A stretch of DNA of 64,000 nucleotides from Streptococcus mitis SK579 (GCF_000257905.1 NZ_AJJL01000073.1:1-64000); one strand, 5' to 3'. Counted from the first letter of the stretch, positions 1 to 9,434 are shown. Numbers and translations: made by a program. Notes: a model not told the origin generated them from the sequence alone.

Positions 1-26
1 CGGTTTGAAGAGATTTTCGAAGAGTA
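1..26 (-). repeat. BOX element, boxA end (cut by window edge)
   Basis: The bases match the terminal part of boxA, the module that in pneumococci runs from TACTCTTCGAAAATC towards the BOXA1R primer site. Read on the minus strand, the TACTCTTCG end follows the amylase stop codon with no gap. The rest of the element lies outside the window. Confidence 0.85.
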
Positions 27-1481
27 TCAGATTGTATTGGCTGCCCAGACACTTACCGAAGCAGCTGAGACTGGGAATTTTCCATAACCTTCCTCATCAA
101 TTGTAATTTGACCTTGGTGGTTTTCAAGTAAATCTACAAAGGTTTGGTTAGCCCATTCTTGGCCGACAAACATTGACTTGCTGTTTTCTTGGTTGTTTGA
201 AATCAGGACTGCGATTGGTGATTGATTTTCAGCACCTGAACGTACCCAACCGATACAGTTAGGGTCATCAAAGTAGTCATTTTGTTCTCCATAGGCCAAA
301 TCTTTTCGGATGGCTAGGAGGCGGTCAAGGACTTCTTTGAAATCTTGTTGAGCATATTGCCCTGAAATCCCATAGTAGTCGCCGTAAAAGACACATGGAA
401 GGCCATTTTGGCGTAACAGAATGAGGGCATAAGCTGCTGGTTTGAACCATTCTTCAACGGTAGACTCAAGAGCCTGACCACGTTGGGTATCGTGGTTGTC
501 GACAAAGGTTACAGCCTTGTCAGGTTTGAGTTCAACCAAGCTATCTGTGAAAATACCACGAAGGTCATAGTTTGCGCCAGCTTGACTGGCTTCAAAGAGA
601 TTCTGGTGGAGACGGACATCGACAAGGTCAAAGCGTTCTTCCGTTTTTTCAAGGTAGTCTAGATTGGCTTCCTTGTCAGGATTCCAAAATTCACCAAAAA
701 CATAGAAATCCTCACCGTATTTTTCCTTCATATCACGGATAAAATTGCTCATGAAGAAAGAGTCAATGTGTTTAACGGCATCCAAGCGGAAACCAGCTAC
801 ACCAGTGGTTTCCATGAACCAATCCGCCCAGTCATAGATATTTTGAATGACTTCAGGATGTTTAAAGTCTAGGTCGGCATACATGAGGTAGTCATAGTTA
901 CCGTTTTCGTTATCGACCAATTCCTCATTTGCCCAACCCTTGTTGTCTCCTTGAATCAGATAAATCCCAGACTTACGGCGTTTGGCATCATAGTCTGTAC
1001 CGGTGAAGTGGTACCAGTGCCAGTGGAAGTCATTATAGGTATCTTGGCGACCATCGAAGGTAAAGCTAGTCCAGCCGTTGATGATGAAAGGTTCTCCGAG
1101 TTCTACTGTACGGTCAACAGGATCCACCTCAATAACCTGAAAGGCTTCCATGTGATCAGCAGCAGCCTTGTGGTTGAGAACTACATCAGCCATAGGTTGA
1201 ATTCCCTGTGCTTTTAGAGCTTGAATGGCTTGAAGATAGTCTTCTTTAAAACCATACTTGGTACGGACAGTCCCTTTTTGGTTAAACTCTCCTAAGTCGA
1301 ATAAGTCATAGACCCCATAGCCGACATCTTTTTCATTGGTAGCCTTGAAAGCTGGTGGCATCCAGACATGACTGATACCGAGATCAGCTAGGTGTTGAGC
1401 ATCTTCAGCCAGACACGTCCAGTGCTGACCCTCGTGGGGCAGATACCATTCAAAGTATTGCATGAGTGTTTGATTTTGCAT
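27..1481 (-). CDS. amyA: Cytoplasmic alpha-amylase (GH13)
   Basis: A 484-residue GH13 alpha-amylase that hydrolyses internal alpha-1,4 bonds of malto-oligosaccharides or glycogen-like glucans. The conserved regions are in order: DVVLNH (99-104), GFRLDAVKH (230-238, nucleophile D234), the acid/base E264 in VFGEFW, and FVDNHD (326-331, D331). There is no signal peptide and the length fits the intracellular subfamily, so it acts in the cytoplasm. The start is preceded by AGAGGAAA at a good distance. It is divergent from the ABC exporter at 1659, and the shared 177-base gap holds catabolite-repression-like sequences. A BOX element begins directly after the TGA stop. Confidence 0.95.
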   Translation of the reverse strand: MQNQTLMQYFEWYLPHEGQHWTCLAEDAQHLADLGISHVWMPPAFKATNEKDVGYGVYDLFDLGEFNQKGTVRTKYGFKEDYLQAIQALKAQGIQPMADVVLNHKAAADHMEAFQVIEVDPVDRTVELGEPFIINGWTSFTFDGRQDTYNDFHWHWYHFTGTDYDAKRRKSGIYLIQGDNKGWANEELVDNENGNYDYLMYADLDFKHPEVIQNIYDWADWFMETTGVAGFRLDAVKHIDSFFMSNFIRDMKEKYGEDFYVFGEFWNPDKEANLDYLEKTEERFDLVDVRLHQNLFEASQAGANYDLRGIFTDSLVELKPDKAVTFVDNHDTQRGQALESTVEEWFKPAAYALILLRQNGLPCVFYGDYYGISGQYAQQDFKEVLDRLLAIRKDLAYGEQNDYFDDPNCIGWVRSGAENQSPIAVLISNNQENSKSMFVGQEWANQTFVDLLENHQGQITIDEEGYGKFPVSAASVSVWAANTI

Positions 1482-1540
1482 GATGTTTCCTCTTACTTGT
1501 CAATCTTGTTCTTTATTCTATCATAAAGTATCGGTTAGCT

Positions 1541-1550
1541 CAAACGTTTG
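1541..1550. promoter_or_regulatory. Palindrome upstream of amyA, possible weak cre site
   Basis: The perfect 10-base palindrome CAAACGTTTG sits about 60 bases upstream of the amylase start and has the central ACGT core of CcpA sites. The flanks deviate from the cre consensus, so assignment to CcpA is tentative. Control of an amylase by CcpA would be expected. Confidence 0.35.
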
Positions 1551-1593
1551 CGTAAAACTGAATAATAAGTTTTTGACTATTTTATATAAAATG

Positions 1594-1621
1594 TTGATTT
1601 TTAAAATGAAAGCGCTATAAT
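1594..1621 (+). promoter_or_regulatory. Promoter of the ABC exporter operon with overlapping cre-like site
   Basis: TTGATT (1594-1599) and TATAAT (1616-1621) are separated by 16 bases. TGAAAGCGCTATAA (1607-1620) matches the cre pattern TGWAANCGNTNWCA except at one position near its end and covers the -10 box, so CcpA binding would block transcription of the exporter. Confidence 0.6.
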
Positions 1622-1658
1622 TATAGTAAATTACATAGATAAAGAGAGGAGATTTCTC

Positions 1659-2408
1659 ATGATTGAATTTCAAAATGTTAGTAAGTTGTATGGTGATAAA
1701 GAGGCCTTGAGCAATCTCAATTTGCAGATTGAAAATGGGGAGATTATGGGCTTGATTGGTCATAATGGGGCTGGAAAATCGACTACTATAAAATCCTTAG
1801 TCAGTATCATTTCGCCCAGCAGTGGTCGTATTTTGGTAGACGGTCAGGAGTTATCGGAAAATCGCTTGGCTATTAAACGAAAGATTGGCTATGTAGCAGA
1901 CTCGCCTGACTTATTTTTGCGTTTAACGTCCAATGAATTTTGGGAATTGATTGCCTCATCCTATGATCTGACTAGCTCTGATTTGGAGGCTAGTCTAGCT
2001 AGGCTATTGAACGTTTTTGATTTTGCTGAAAATCGTTATCAGGTTATTGAAACTCTTTCTCACGGAATGCGTCAGAAAGTCTTTGTCATCGGGGCACTCT
2101 TGTCTGATCCCGATATTTGGGTCTTGGACGAACCCTTGACTGGTTTGGATCCTCAGGCTGCCTTTGATTTGAAGCAGATGATGAAGGAACATGCGCAAAA
2201 AGGCAAGACGGTCTTGTTTTCAACCCATGTCCTAGAGGTAGCTGAGCAAGTCTGTGATCGGATTGCCATTTTGAAAAAAGGGCATTTGATTTATTGTGGT
2301 AGCGTAGAGGACTTGAGAAAAGACCACCCAGATCAGTCTTTGGAAAGTATCTACCTTAGTCTTGCTGGTAGAAAAGAGGAGGTTTCAGATGCGTCTCAAG
2401 GTCATTAA
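1659..2408 (+). CDS. ABC transporter ATP-binding protein
   Basis: A 249-residue ATPase subunit. Walker A GHNGAGKST is at 34-42, the signature LSHGM at 133-137, Walker B VLDEP at 155-159 and the switch histidine at H190. It resembles the CcmA/EcsA-type ATPases of exporters with large permeases. A GAGAGGAG ribosome site precedes the ATG. The 3' end overlaps the permease gene by 20 bases, so the two are translationally coupled. The substrate is not evident; the cre-like site in the promoter hints at carbon control. Confidence 0.9.
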   Translation: MIEFQNVSKLYGDKEALSNLNLQIENGEIMGLIGHNGAGKSTTIKSLVSIISPSSGRILVDGQELSENRLAIKRKIGYVADSPDLFLRLTSNEFWELIASSYDLTSSDLEASLARLLNVFDFAENRYQVIETLSHGMRQKVFVIGALLSDPDIWVLDEPLTGLDPQAAFDLKQMMKEHAQKGKTVLFSTHVLEVAEQVCDRIAILKKGHLIYCGSVEDLRKDHPDQSLESIYLSLAGRKEEVSDASQGH

Positions 2409-4023
2409 AAAATTAGTTGATATCAATATCCTCTATTCATCTCAAGAAGCTAATCTGGCTAATCTACGAAAGAAGCAGGCTAAGAATCCTGGGAAAAAAG
2501 TAAATGTTTCCGCTAGAGTCCTCAGTTCTTATATTTTTTCCAGTCTCTTGATGCTTCTCATGTTTATAAATATAGCCTTTCGTTTTCCTTTTGAGGAAAT
2601 GCCAAGTTTTTTTAGTACCATGGTTGCTATTTTACTGGTGCTTGCCTTTTCAACTTCTTTCACTGCCTTTTACAATGTCTTTTATGAGAGTAAGGACTTG
2701 GCGTCGTATAGGCCCTATGCCTTTAAAGAATCAGAGATTATAATTGCTAAAGGACTGTCTGTTCTCTTGCCAGCTCTAGCTGGAATTGTACCAATCCTAG
2801 CTTATTTTCTAGTCCTCTATATTAGGCTAGCTCCTTCTCTTTGGCTGGGCTTGCCTTTGATGCTGCTGTCCTTGGCCTTATTATTTGTCTCTGTTACTTT
2901 AGTGATGGTAGTGGCAGTACATTTCTTGGCTCAGACTAGGGTCTTCAGAAAGTATCAGTCTATTTTTTCGAATGTGATGATTGGGATAGGGGTTCTCATA
3001 CCTTTAATATTTGTCCTCTTTCTACAGTCGACTTTTGGAAGTATTGTTGACAAAGTTAGAGACATTCCATTTCTCCTTTATCCTCTTCATATCTTTTACA
3101 AAATAGCAGTGGAGCCTTTTTCGACAGAAGCCATACTGGGTCTGTTAGCTTGGATAGGACTAACTCTCTTCCTGCTTTATCTGACCAAAAAGAAGGTCCT
3201 TCCTCGTTTTTATGACGTTATCCTGCTTAATAGTGAGGAGAAGGTTAAAAAAGAACGTCGCAGCAAGGAGAGGATTTCAACTACTAAAAAGGGCTTTTTC
3301 CATATGGTTTTACGCTACCACCTCACCCTCTTGGGACAGGGGACTGGCGTGGTTACAGTGCTTTTTACAAGTGCTTTCCTTCCCTATCTCATGATGATTG
3401 GTCTGATTTCTAAAATCCGAGATTCTCAGATAGTTCCAGACATTCATCCTCCATACTGGTTACCCTTGTTTTTTATAGGATTGTTTATAGCAGTTGTCAA
3501 TAACAATATCACCAGCCTGCATTCAATTGCCTTGTCCTTGGAGAGGGAAAATGTTGATTTTCTTCAGAGTTTACCCTTTGACTTTGCTCGTTATGTGAAA
3601 GTGAAATTTTGGATTATATTTGCTGTCCAGTCCTTTTTACCAGTTCTGACTTTACTTGGTCTTTCTCTTTATTTAGGCTTGCCCATCCTTTCGATGATTT
3701 ATCTTCTTGTAGTCTGGACCCTTGCAAGTGTCATTCTTTCTTGCCACCATTACTTTAAGGACGTTAAAAATCTGTCAACCAATTGGAGTAGCATTACGGA
3801 CTTGGTGAACCGTTCAAATCGTATAGTAGCAATTGTTTTGATTTTGATTTATAGTGCAATCTTAATGGCCCTTGTAATAGGGAGCTTATTCTTGGTTCAG
3901 TCTCTCACCCCTGTCCTTGCCATCAGCTTGGGAGTAGGAGCTCTTATCCTCTTGTTTGCTCTTGCTATTTTTAGCTATCATTACTACCTGTCACGCATAT
4001 TGGCAGAAATAGAAAAAAGATGA
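2389..4023 (+). CDS. ABC transporter permease, large multi-spanning
   Basis: A 544-residue membrane protein with roughly a dozen hydrophobic segments and a basic cytoplasmic loop near residues 285-305 (KKERRSKERISTTKK). It is the membrane partner of the ATPase just upstream. The start ATG at 2389 is chosen because AGGAGG lies at 2377-2382; the frame opens earlier (2362) but without such a site. It belongs to a large low-GC-Gram-positive exporter family of unknown substrate. A perfect 11-bp terminator follows about 75 bases downstream. Confidence 0.85.
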   Translation: MRLKVIKKLVDINILYSSQEANLANLRKKQAKNPGKKVNVSARVLSSYIFSSLLMLLMFINIAFRFPFEEMPSFFSTMVAILLVLAFSTSFTAFYNVFYESKDLASYRPYAFKESEIIIAKGLSVLLPALAGIVPILAYFLVLYIRLAPSLWLGLPLMLLSLALLFVSVTLVMVVAVHFLAQTRVFRKYQSIFSNVMIGIGVLIPLIFVLFLQSTFGSIVDKVRDIPFLLYPLHIFYKIAVEPFSTEAILGLLAWIGLTLFLLYLTKKKVLPRFYDVILLNSEEKVKKERRSKERISTTKKGFFHMVLRYHLTLLGQGTGVVTVLFTSAFLPYLMMIGLISKIRDSQIVPDIHPPYWLPLFFIGLFIAVVNNNITSLHSIALSLERENVDFLQSLPFDFARYVKVKFWIIFAVQSFLPVLTLLGLSLYLGLPILSMIYLLVVWTLASVILSCHHYFKDVKNLSTNWSSITDLVNRSNRIVAIVLILIYSAILMALVIGSLFLVQSLTPVLAISLGVGALILLFALAIFSYHYYLSRILAEIEKR

Positions 4024-4095
4024 GCTAGTTGGTCGCTTGCTTGATAAATTTTATAAAAAGAAATGAAGCTGAGCAAAAAACCACTTCTAACTATC

Positions 4096-4134
4096 AAAAA
4101 ACGAGTATTTCCGTAGATGGAGGTACTCGTTTTT
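4096..4134 (+). terminator. Rho-independent terminator of the ABC operon
   Basis: A perfect 11-bp stem (AAAAACGAGTA at 4096-4106 with TACTCGTTTTT at 4124-4134) ends in a T-run. The A-run on the left arm would also serve the other strand. Confidence 0.85.
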
Positions 4135-4371
4135 CTATGCCATTTTTCTTATCATAAAAACAAAACAGCTAGTAATGTATAACAATGTATAAATCCTACA
4201 GCATCAATTGCTTAAATTTTGGACTAGATTTTATTTGTGATGTTTTGAAGATTAATGGAGCTTGAGATGTTTGCTATTTATGGATAGCATACAAAATCAT
4301 TGTTACTGGCGAGCTCTCTCATGCTTTTGGGTTTGCCTTTCATCTAGTTATTCTTATAAAAAGCCGTTTTA
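4135..4371. other. AT-rich intergenic stretch, nothing recognised
   Basis: This is the gene-free part of the 4024-4584 gap between the terminator and the BOX remnant. Neither strand has a convincing ORF. A short minus-strand stretch (about 4275-4345) reads as a polar peptide for some 20 codons and then breaks, so decayed coding DNA is possible but unproven. Confidence 0.4.
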
Positions 4372-4470
4372 TACTCAATGAAAAACAAAGAGTAAACTAG
4401 GAAGCTAGCCTCAGGTTGCTCAAAGCACCGCTTTGAGGTTGCAGATAAAGCTGACGTGGTTTGAAGAGTA
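4372..4470 (-). repeat. BOX element, truncated C-B-A
   Basis: On the plus strand it reads boxC (TACTCAATGAAAAACAAAGAG...), a shortened boxB hairpin (CTCAAAGC...GCTTTGAG) and a boxA that has lost its middle and its GATTTTCGA segment, ending GTTTGAAGAGTA. At 99 bases it is well short of a complete A1B1C1 element (about 154). It lies antisense to the downstream U32 gene. Confidence 0.85.
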
Positions 4471-4547
4471 TTAAACTAATTTCCACTTTGGTGAGTCAAG
4501 TGGAAGTTACGGAGAAATTATCCCTATTTGTAAAACTCTGATAAGCC

Positions 4548-4577
4548 TTGGCTGATTTGCTAGAAATATGGTATAAT
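4548..4577 (+). promoter_or_regulatory. Extended -10 promoter giving an apparently leaderless U32 mRNA
   Basis: TTGGCT (4548-4553), an 18-base spacer and TGGTATAAT (-10 at 4572-4577). Only seven bases separate the -10 box from the ATG at 4585, so transcription should begin at or one base before the start codon. No Shine-Dalgarno sequence is present. Confidence 0.75.
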
Positions 4578-4584
4578 TTTTCTT

Positions 4585-5514
4585 ATGGAAAAGATTATCA
4601 TTACAGCAACTGCTGAAAGTATTGAACAAGTTAAACAACTGCTCGAAGCTGGCGTAGACCGTATCTATGTCGGTGAGAAAGATTTTGGCCTTCGTCTGCC
4701 AACAACCTTTAGTTATGACCAATTGCGTGAAATCGCTAAGCTGGTTCATGATGCTGGTAAGGAATTGATCGTTGCAGTCAATGCCCTTATGCACCAAGAT
4801 ATGATGGACCGTATCAAGCCCTTCCTCGATTTCTTGGAAGAAATCAAGACAGATTACATTACGATTGGGGATGCAGGTGTCTTTTACGTGGTCAATCGCG
4901 ATGGTTATTCCTTTAAGACTATCTACGATGCTTCGACTATGGTAACTAGCAGTCGTCAGATCAACTTCTGGGGACAAAAGGCTGGCGCATCGGAGGCTGT
5001 TTTGGCGCGTGAAATTCCATCAGCTGAACTCTTCAAAATGCCAGAGATTTTGGAAATTCCTGCTGAAGTTTTGGTTTACGGAGCTAGCGTCATCCATCAT
5101 TCTAAACGTCCGCTCTTGCAAAACTATTATAACTTTACGCATATCGATGATGAAAAGACCCGTAAGCGTGACCTTTTCTTGGCTGAGCCAAGTGATCCTG
5201 AGAGTCACTATTCTATTTTTGAAGACAATCATGGAACCCACATTTTTGCTAATAATGACCTTGATTTGATGACCAAATTGACAGAATTGGTGGAGCATGG
5301 TTTTACTCACTGGAAATTAGAAGGTCTCTATACACCTGGTCAGAACTTTGTTGAGATTGCAAAACTCTTTATCCAAGCGCGTAGCTTGATCCAAGAGGGT
5401 AACTTTAGCCATGACCAAGCCTTCTTGCTGGATGAAGAAGTTCGTAAACTTCACCCTAAAAACCGTTTCCTTGATACAGGATTTTATGACTACGATCCTG
5501 ATATGGTTAAATAA
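4585..5514 (+). CDS. U32 family protein, YrrN/TrhP1-like
   Basis: A 309-residue U32-family protein (N-terminal MEKIIITATAESIEQVKQLL, then a TIM-barrel-like core). Members of this short type (YrrN/TrhP1 in Bacillus) work with a longer U32 partner in prephenate-dependent hydroxylation of wobble uridine in tRNA; older annotations call them peptidases. The longer partner of about 420 residues, normally the next gene, is absent here: a strong terminator follows 14 bases after the stop and dinG comes next. The gene has no ribosome site and probably uses a leaderless message. Confidence 0.85.
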   Translation: MEKIIITATAESIEQVKQLLEAGVDRIYVGEKDFGLRLPTTFSYDQLREIAKLVHDAGKELIVAVNALMHQDMMDRIKPFLDFLEEIKTDYITIGDAGVFYVVNRDGYSFKTIYDASTMVTSSRQINFWGQKAGASEAVLAREIPSAELFKMPEILEIPAEVLVYGASVIHHSKRPLLQNYYNFTHIDDEKTRKRDLFLAEPSDPESHYSIFEDNHGTHIFANNDLDLMTKLTELVEHGFTHWKLEGLYTPGQNFVEIAKLFIQARSLIQEGNFSHDQAFLLDEEVRKLHPKNRFLDTGFYDYDPDMVK

Positions 5515-5527
5515 AGTAAATGATTCG

Positions 5528-5569
5528 TTGAGAGAAGGAAGGTGAAAATATTTCTTCTCTCAATTTTTC
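5528..5569 (+). terminator. Terminator after the U32 gene
   Basis: Perfect 10-bp stem TTGAGAGAAG (5528-5537) / CTTCTCTCAA (5554-5563) followed by five T. Confidence 0.85.
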
Positions 5570-5699
5570 TTATTTCTTCACTATTTTCAAAAAGTCAGCA
5601 GGCTAGACTGCTCTATTTGACGATATTTTTAAGAAAAATGACCTTCTTGAGTTTGAAAAATATCCCATGTTTGCAGGTGCCAAATGGCCCTTTTTTTGG

Positions 5700-5705
5700 T
5701 ATAAT
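5700..5705 (+). promoter_or_regulatory. -10 box of dinG, leaderless configuration
   Basis: TGGTATAAT places the -10 hexamer at 5700-5705, eight bases before the ATG at 5714. The predicted transcript would start within two or three bases of the start codon and carries no Shine-Dalgarno sequence. Confidence 0.7.
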
Positions 5706-5713
5706 TTTTTATA

Positions 5714-8164
5714 ATGAAAACGATTGGTAATCGCTATGTTGTGGTGGATTTAGAGGCAACTAGCACAGGTAGTAAGGCTAAAATTATCCAAGTGGGAATT
5801 GTCGTGATTGAGGACGGAAAAATCGTCGATCACTATACGACGGATGTCAATCCACATGAACCCTTAGATGCTCATATCAAAGAACTGACAGGATTAACAG
5901 ACCAACGTCTGGCGCAAGCACCTGATTTTTCGCAAGTTGCCAGAAAAATCTTTGACTTGGTGGAGGATGGGATTTTTGTAGCCCATAATGTTCAGTTTGA
6001 TGCTAATCTCTTGGCGGAAAATTTATTTTTTGAAGGCTATGAGTTAAGAAATCCTCGTGTTGACACGGTTGAATTGGCCCAGGTCTTTTTCCCTGAACTG
6101 GAAAAATATAGTTTGCCGATATTGTGTCGAGAATTAGGAATTCCTCTAAAACAAGCCCACACAGCTCTTTCAGATGCCCAAGCTACTGCGGAATTACTTC
6201 TTTTTTTGCGAGAAAAGATGGCCCAACTTCCTAAAGGTCTCTTGGAACGCTTGCTGGAAATGGCTGACGCCCTCCTATATGAGTCCTATCTGGTTATTGA
6301 AGAAATTTATCGAAACCAATCTATCCTGAGTTCTCCCGACTTGGTCGAAGTTCAAGGACTGTATTTCAAGAAGACTGCAGCTCCTCTGGAGCCACGAAAA
6401 CTATCTCAAGATTTTTCTAAAAACATTTCTCTATTGAACCTAGAAGTGAGGGAGGAACAAGAAAGTTTTGCTAAAGAGGTTGGCTTGCTATTGAAAGATG
6501 AGCCTGTCTCATTAATTCAAGCACCGACAGGGATTGGGAAAACCTATGGCTATCTCTTACCTGCTTTATCTCAAGTAAAAGAGCGTCAAATTGTTCTTAG
6601 TGTTCCGACAAAGATTCTTCAAAATCAAATCATGGAAGAAGAAGGTAACCGTCTCAAGGAAGTATTCCATACAGATATTCATTCTTTAAAGGGACCACAA
6701 AATTACCTGAAGTTGGATGCCTTTTATCGTTCCTTACAGGAAAATGATGAAAATCGCTTATTTAGACGCTTTAAAATGCAACTCTTAGTTTGGTTGACAG
6801 AGACAGAAACCGGGGATTTGGATGAGATTGGTCAACTCTACCGTTACCAACATTTTCTAAGAGACCTTCGTCATGATGGGAATTTATCATCCAAGAGCTT
6901 ATTTGTGACGGAAGATTTTTGGAAAAGAAGTCAAGAAAGGGCACAAGCCTGTAAGCTTTTAGTGACCAATCATGCCTATCTTGTAACCAGACTGGAAGAT
7001 AATCCTGAATTTGTCAGTGACCGTTTATTGATTATTGATGAAGTCCAAAAAGTTTTGTTGGCCCTAGAAAATCTGCTTCAAGAGACCTACGATATCCAGT
7101 CTATTATTGATTTAGTTGATAAGGCTTTAGTAGGAGAAGAAAATAGGATTCAACAACGAATACTAGAAAGTATTCGCTTTGAGTGTCTCTACTTGATAGA
7201 ACAATTTCAGTCTGGCAAATCTCGAAAAAATATCTTAGATTCTCTTGCCAATCTCCACCAGTATTTTTCAGAATTAGAGGTAGAGGGATTTGAGGAACTG
7301 GTTCGCTATTTTACGGCTGAAGGTGATTACTGGCTTGAAGCAACTGAAACGAGTCAGAAGAAAATTCAAATTTCTTCTACAAAATCAGGCCGTATTCTTC
7401 TATCTTCCTTAGTGCCTGATTCATGTCAAGTCTTGGGAGTGTCGGCCACTCTTGAGATTAGTCAGAGGGTTTCTTTGGCAGACCTTTTAGGCTATCCTGA
7501 AGCCAAATTTGTCAAGATTGAAGCTCATAAAAAACAGGATCAAGAAGTGGTCTTGGTCAAAGATTTTCCCCTGGTAACAGAAACCTCCTTAGAAGTTTAT
7601 GCCCAAGAGGTGGCTGATTTGCTGATGGATGTTCAAGCTTTCCAACAACCGATTTTGGTTCTCTTTACTGCTAAAGACATGCTTCTAGCAGTATCGGATT
7701 TACTTCCAGTTAGCCATCTGGCCCAGTATAAAAATGGGGATGTTCATCAACTGAAGAAACGCTTTGAAAAAGGTGAACAACAAATCCTGCTTGGTGCAGC
7801 AAGTTTCTGGGAGGGAGTTGATTTTTCAAGTCATCCTTTTGTGATTCAAGTTGTACCAAGACTTCCTTTCCAAAATCCCCAAGAGCCCTTGACGAAAAAG
7901 ATCAATCAGGAACTGAATCAAGAAGGGAAAAATGCCTTTTATGATTATCAATTGCCAATGGCCATTATTCGTTTAAAACAGGCTTTGGGAAGAAGTATGA
8001 GACGCGAACACCAACGTTCCTTAACCCTTGTTTTGGATAGGAGAATTGTCGGAAAGCGATATGGCAAACAGATAGTAGCATCTCTAGCAAAAGAAGCGAC
8101 TGTTAAAACCGTCTCTCGATCCGAAGTTGATGAGGCTGTTGATAAATTTTTAAATGAACTTTGA
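5714..8164 (+). CDS. dinG: DinG-family exonuclease/helicase
   Basis: An 816-residue two-domain nuclease. The N-terminal DnaQ-like 3'-5' exonuclease has VDLEAT (D12, E14), HNVQFD (91-96) and HTALSDAQAT (H149, D154). The C-terminal superfamily-2 helicase fold has Walker A APTGIGKTY (270-278) and a DEVQ Walker B in place of DEAH. The four cysteines that hold an iron-sulfur cluster in E. coli DinG/XPD are not evident, as in Gram-positive DinG, where nuclease rather than helicase activity has been reported. It sits 36 bases upstream of rodA, probably the first gene of a dinG-rodA-DJ-1 unit. Confidence 0.92.
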   Translation: MKTIGNRYVVVDLEATSTGSKAKIIQVGIVVIEDGKIVDHYTTDVNPHEPLDAHIKELTGLTDQRLAQAPDFSQVARKIFDLVEDGIFVAHNVQFDANLLAENLFFEGYELRNPRVDTVELAQVFFPELEKYSLPILCRELGIPLKQAHTALSDAQATAELLLFLREKMAQLPKGLLERLLEMADALLYESYLVIEEIYRNQSILSSPDLVEVQGLYFKKTAAPLEPRKLSQDFSKNISLLNLEVREEQESFAKEVGLLLKDEPVSLIQAPTGIGKTYGYLLPALSQVKERQIVLSVPTKILQNQIMEEEGNRLKEVFHTDIHSLKGPQNYLKLDAFYRSLQENDENRLFRRFKMQLLVWLTETETGDLDEIGQLYRYQHFLRDLRHDGNLSSKSLFVTEDFWKRSQERAQACKLLVTNHAYLVTRLEDNPEFVSDRLLIIDEVQKVLLALENLLQETYDIQSIIDLVDKALVGEENRIQQRILESIRFECLYLIEQFQSGKSRKNILDSLANLHQYFSELEVEGFEELVRYFTAEGDYWLEATETSQKKIQISSTKSGRILLSSLVPDSCQVLGVSATLEISQRVSLADLLGYPEAKFVKIEAHKKQDQEVVLVKDFPLVTETSLEVYAQEVADLLMDVQAFQQPILVLFTAKDMLLAVSDLLPVSHLAQYKNGDVHQLKKRFEKGEQQILLGAASFWEGVDFSSHPFVIQVVPRLPFQNPQEPLTKKINQELNQEGKNAFYDYQLPMAIIRLKQALGRSMRREHQRSLTLVLDRRIVGKRYGKQIVASLAKEATVKTVSRSEVDEAVDKFLNEL

Positions 8165-8200
8165 TAAATAGTATTGTATGAAAGTATAAGGTTAGTATAT

Positions 8201-9424
8201 ATGAAACGTTCTCTCGACTCTAGAGTCGATTATAGTTTGCTATTGCCAGTATTTTTTCTACTGGTTATTGGCGTGGTGGCTATCTATATAGCTGTTAGTC
8301 ATGATTATCCAAATAATATTTTGCCCATTTTAGGGCAGCAGGTCGTCTGGATTGCCTTGGGGCTTGTGATTGGTTTTGTGGTCATGCTCTTTAATACAGA
8401 ATTTCTTTGGAAAGTGACCCCTTTTCTATATATGTTAGGTTTGGGACTCATGGTCTTGCCAATCGTCTTTTATAATCCAAGCTTAGTTGCATCAACGGGT
8501 GCCAAAAACTGGGTATCAATAAATGGAATTACCCTATTCCAACCGTCAGAATTTATGAAGATATCCTATATCCTCATGTTGGCTCGTGTGATTGTCCAAT
8601 TTACAAAGAAACATAAGGAATGGCAACGTACAGTACCTTTGGACTTTTTATTAATTTTTTGGATGATTGTCTTTACCATTCCAGTCCTAGTTCTTTTGGC
8701 ACTTCAAAGTGACTTGGGGACGGCTTTGGTTTTTGTAGCCATTTTCTCAGGAATCGTCTTACTATCAGGAGTTTCTTGGAAAATTATTATTCCAGTATTT
8801 GTGACAGCTGTAACAGGAGTTGCTGGTTTCTTAGCCATTTTTATCAGTAAGGGCGGTCGTGCTTTTCTCCATCAACTGGGAATGCCGACCTACCAAATCA
8901 ATCGTATCTTGGCTTGGCTCAATCCATTCGACTTTGCCCAAACAACCACTTACCAGCAGGCTCAAGGACAAATCGCCATTGGGAGCGGTGGCTTATTTGG
9001 TCAAGGTTTTAATGCTTCGAATCTGCTTATCCCAGTTCGTGAGTCGGATATGATTTTCACGGTGATCGCAGAAGATTTTGGCTTTATTGGCTCTGTCCTT
9101 GTTATCGCCCTTTACCTCATGCTGATTTACCGTATGTTGAAGATTACTCTTAAATCAAATAACCAGTTCTACACCTATATTTCCACAGGTTTGATTATGA
9201 TGTTACTCTTCCACATCTTTGAGAATATCGGAGCTGTGACGGGCTTGCTTCCTTTGACTGGGATTCCTCTGCCTTTTATTTCGCAAGGGGGATCGGCTAT
9301 TATCAGTAACTTGATTGGTGTTGGTTTGCTTTTATCGATGAGTTACCAGACTAATCTAGCTGAAGAAAAGAGTGGAAAAGTCCGATTCAAGCGGAAAAAG
9401 GTTGTATTAAAACGAATCAAATAA
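8201..9424 (+). CDS. rodA: Rod-shape SEDS glycosyltransferase RodA
   Basis: A 407-residue SEDS-family integral membrane protein (about 10 spans) that polymerises lipid II during peripheral wall growth, paired with a class B PBP. The SEDS signature PVRESDMIF holds the essential aspartate at about D283, and GLLPLTGIPLPFISQGGS is present near the C-terminus. ATG 8201 is chosen over the in-frame ATG at 8174 because MKRSLDSRVDY is the family start and AAGG lies just before it. The tail is strongly basic (KRKKVVLKRIK). Confidence 0.95.
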   Translation: MKRSLDSRVDYSLLLPVFFLLVIGVVAIYIAVSHDYPNNILPILGQQVVWIALGLVIGFVVMLFNTEFLWKVTPFLYMLGLGLMVLPIVFYNPSLVASTGAKNWVSINGITLFQPSEFMKISYILMLARVIVQFTKKHKEWQRTVPLDFLLIFWMIVFTIPVLVLLALQSDLGTALVFVAIFSGIVLLSGVSWKIIIPVFVTAVTGVAGFLAIFISKGGRAFLHQLGMPTYQINRILAWLNPFDFAQTTTYQQAQGQIAIGSGGLFGQGFNASNLLIPVRESDMIFTVIAEDFGFIGSVLVIALYLMLIYRMLKITLKSNNQFYTYISTGLIMMLLFHIFENIGAVTGLLPLTGIPLPFISQGGSAIISNLIGVGLLLSMSYQTNLAEEKSGKVRFKRKKVVLKRIK

Positions 9425-9434
9425 GGAGAAAATC

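Noticed and set aside
4135-4371. Possible insertion-sequence remnant in the gap before the U32 gene
   Set aside because: No terminal repeats or transposase motifs could be found; only a short open stretch on the minus strand.
5714-5900. DnaQ-like domain at the DinG N-terminus as a separate epsilon subunit gene
   Set aside because: The frame is continuous with the helicase domain and the fusion is normal for Gram-positive DinG.
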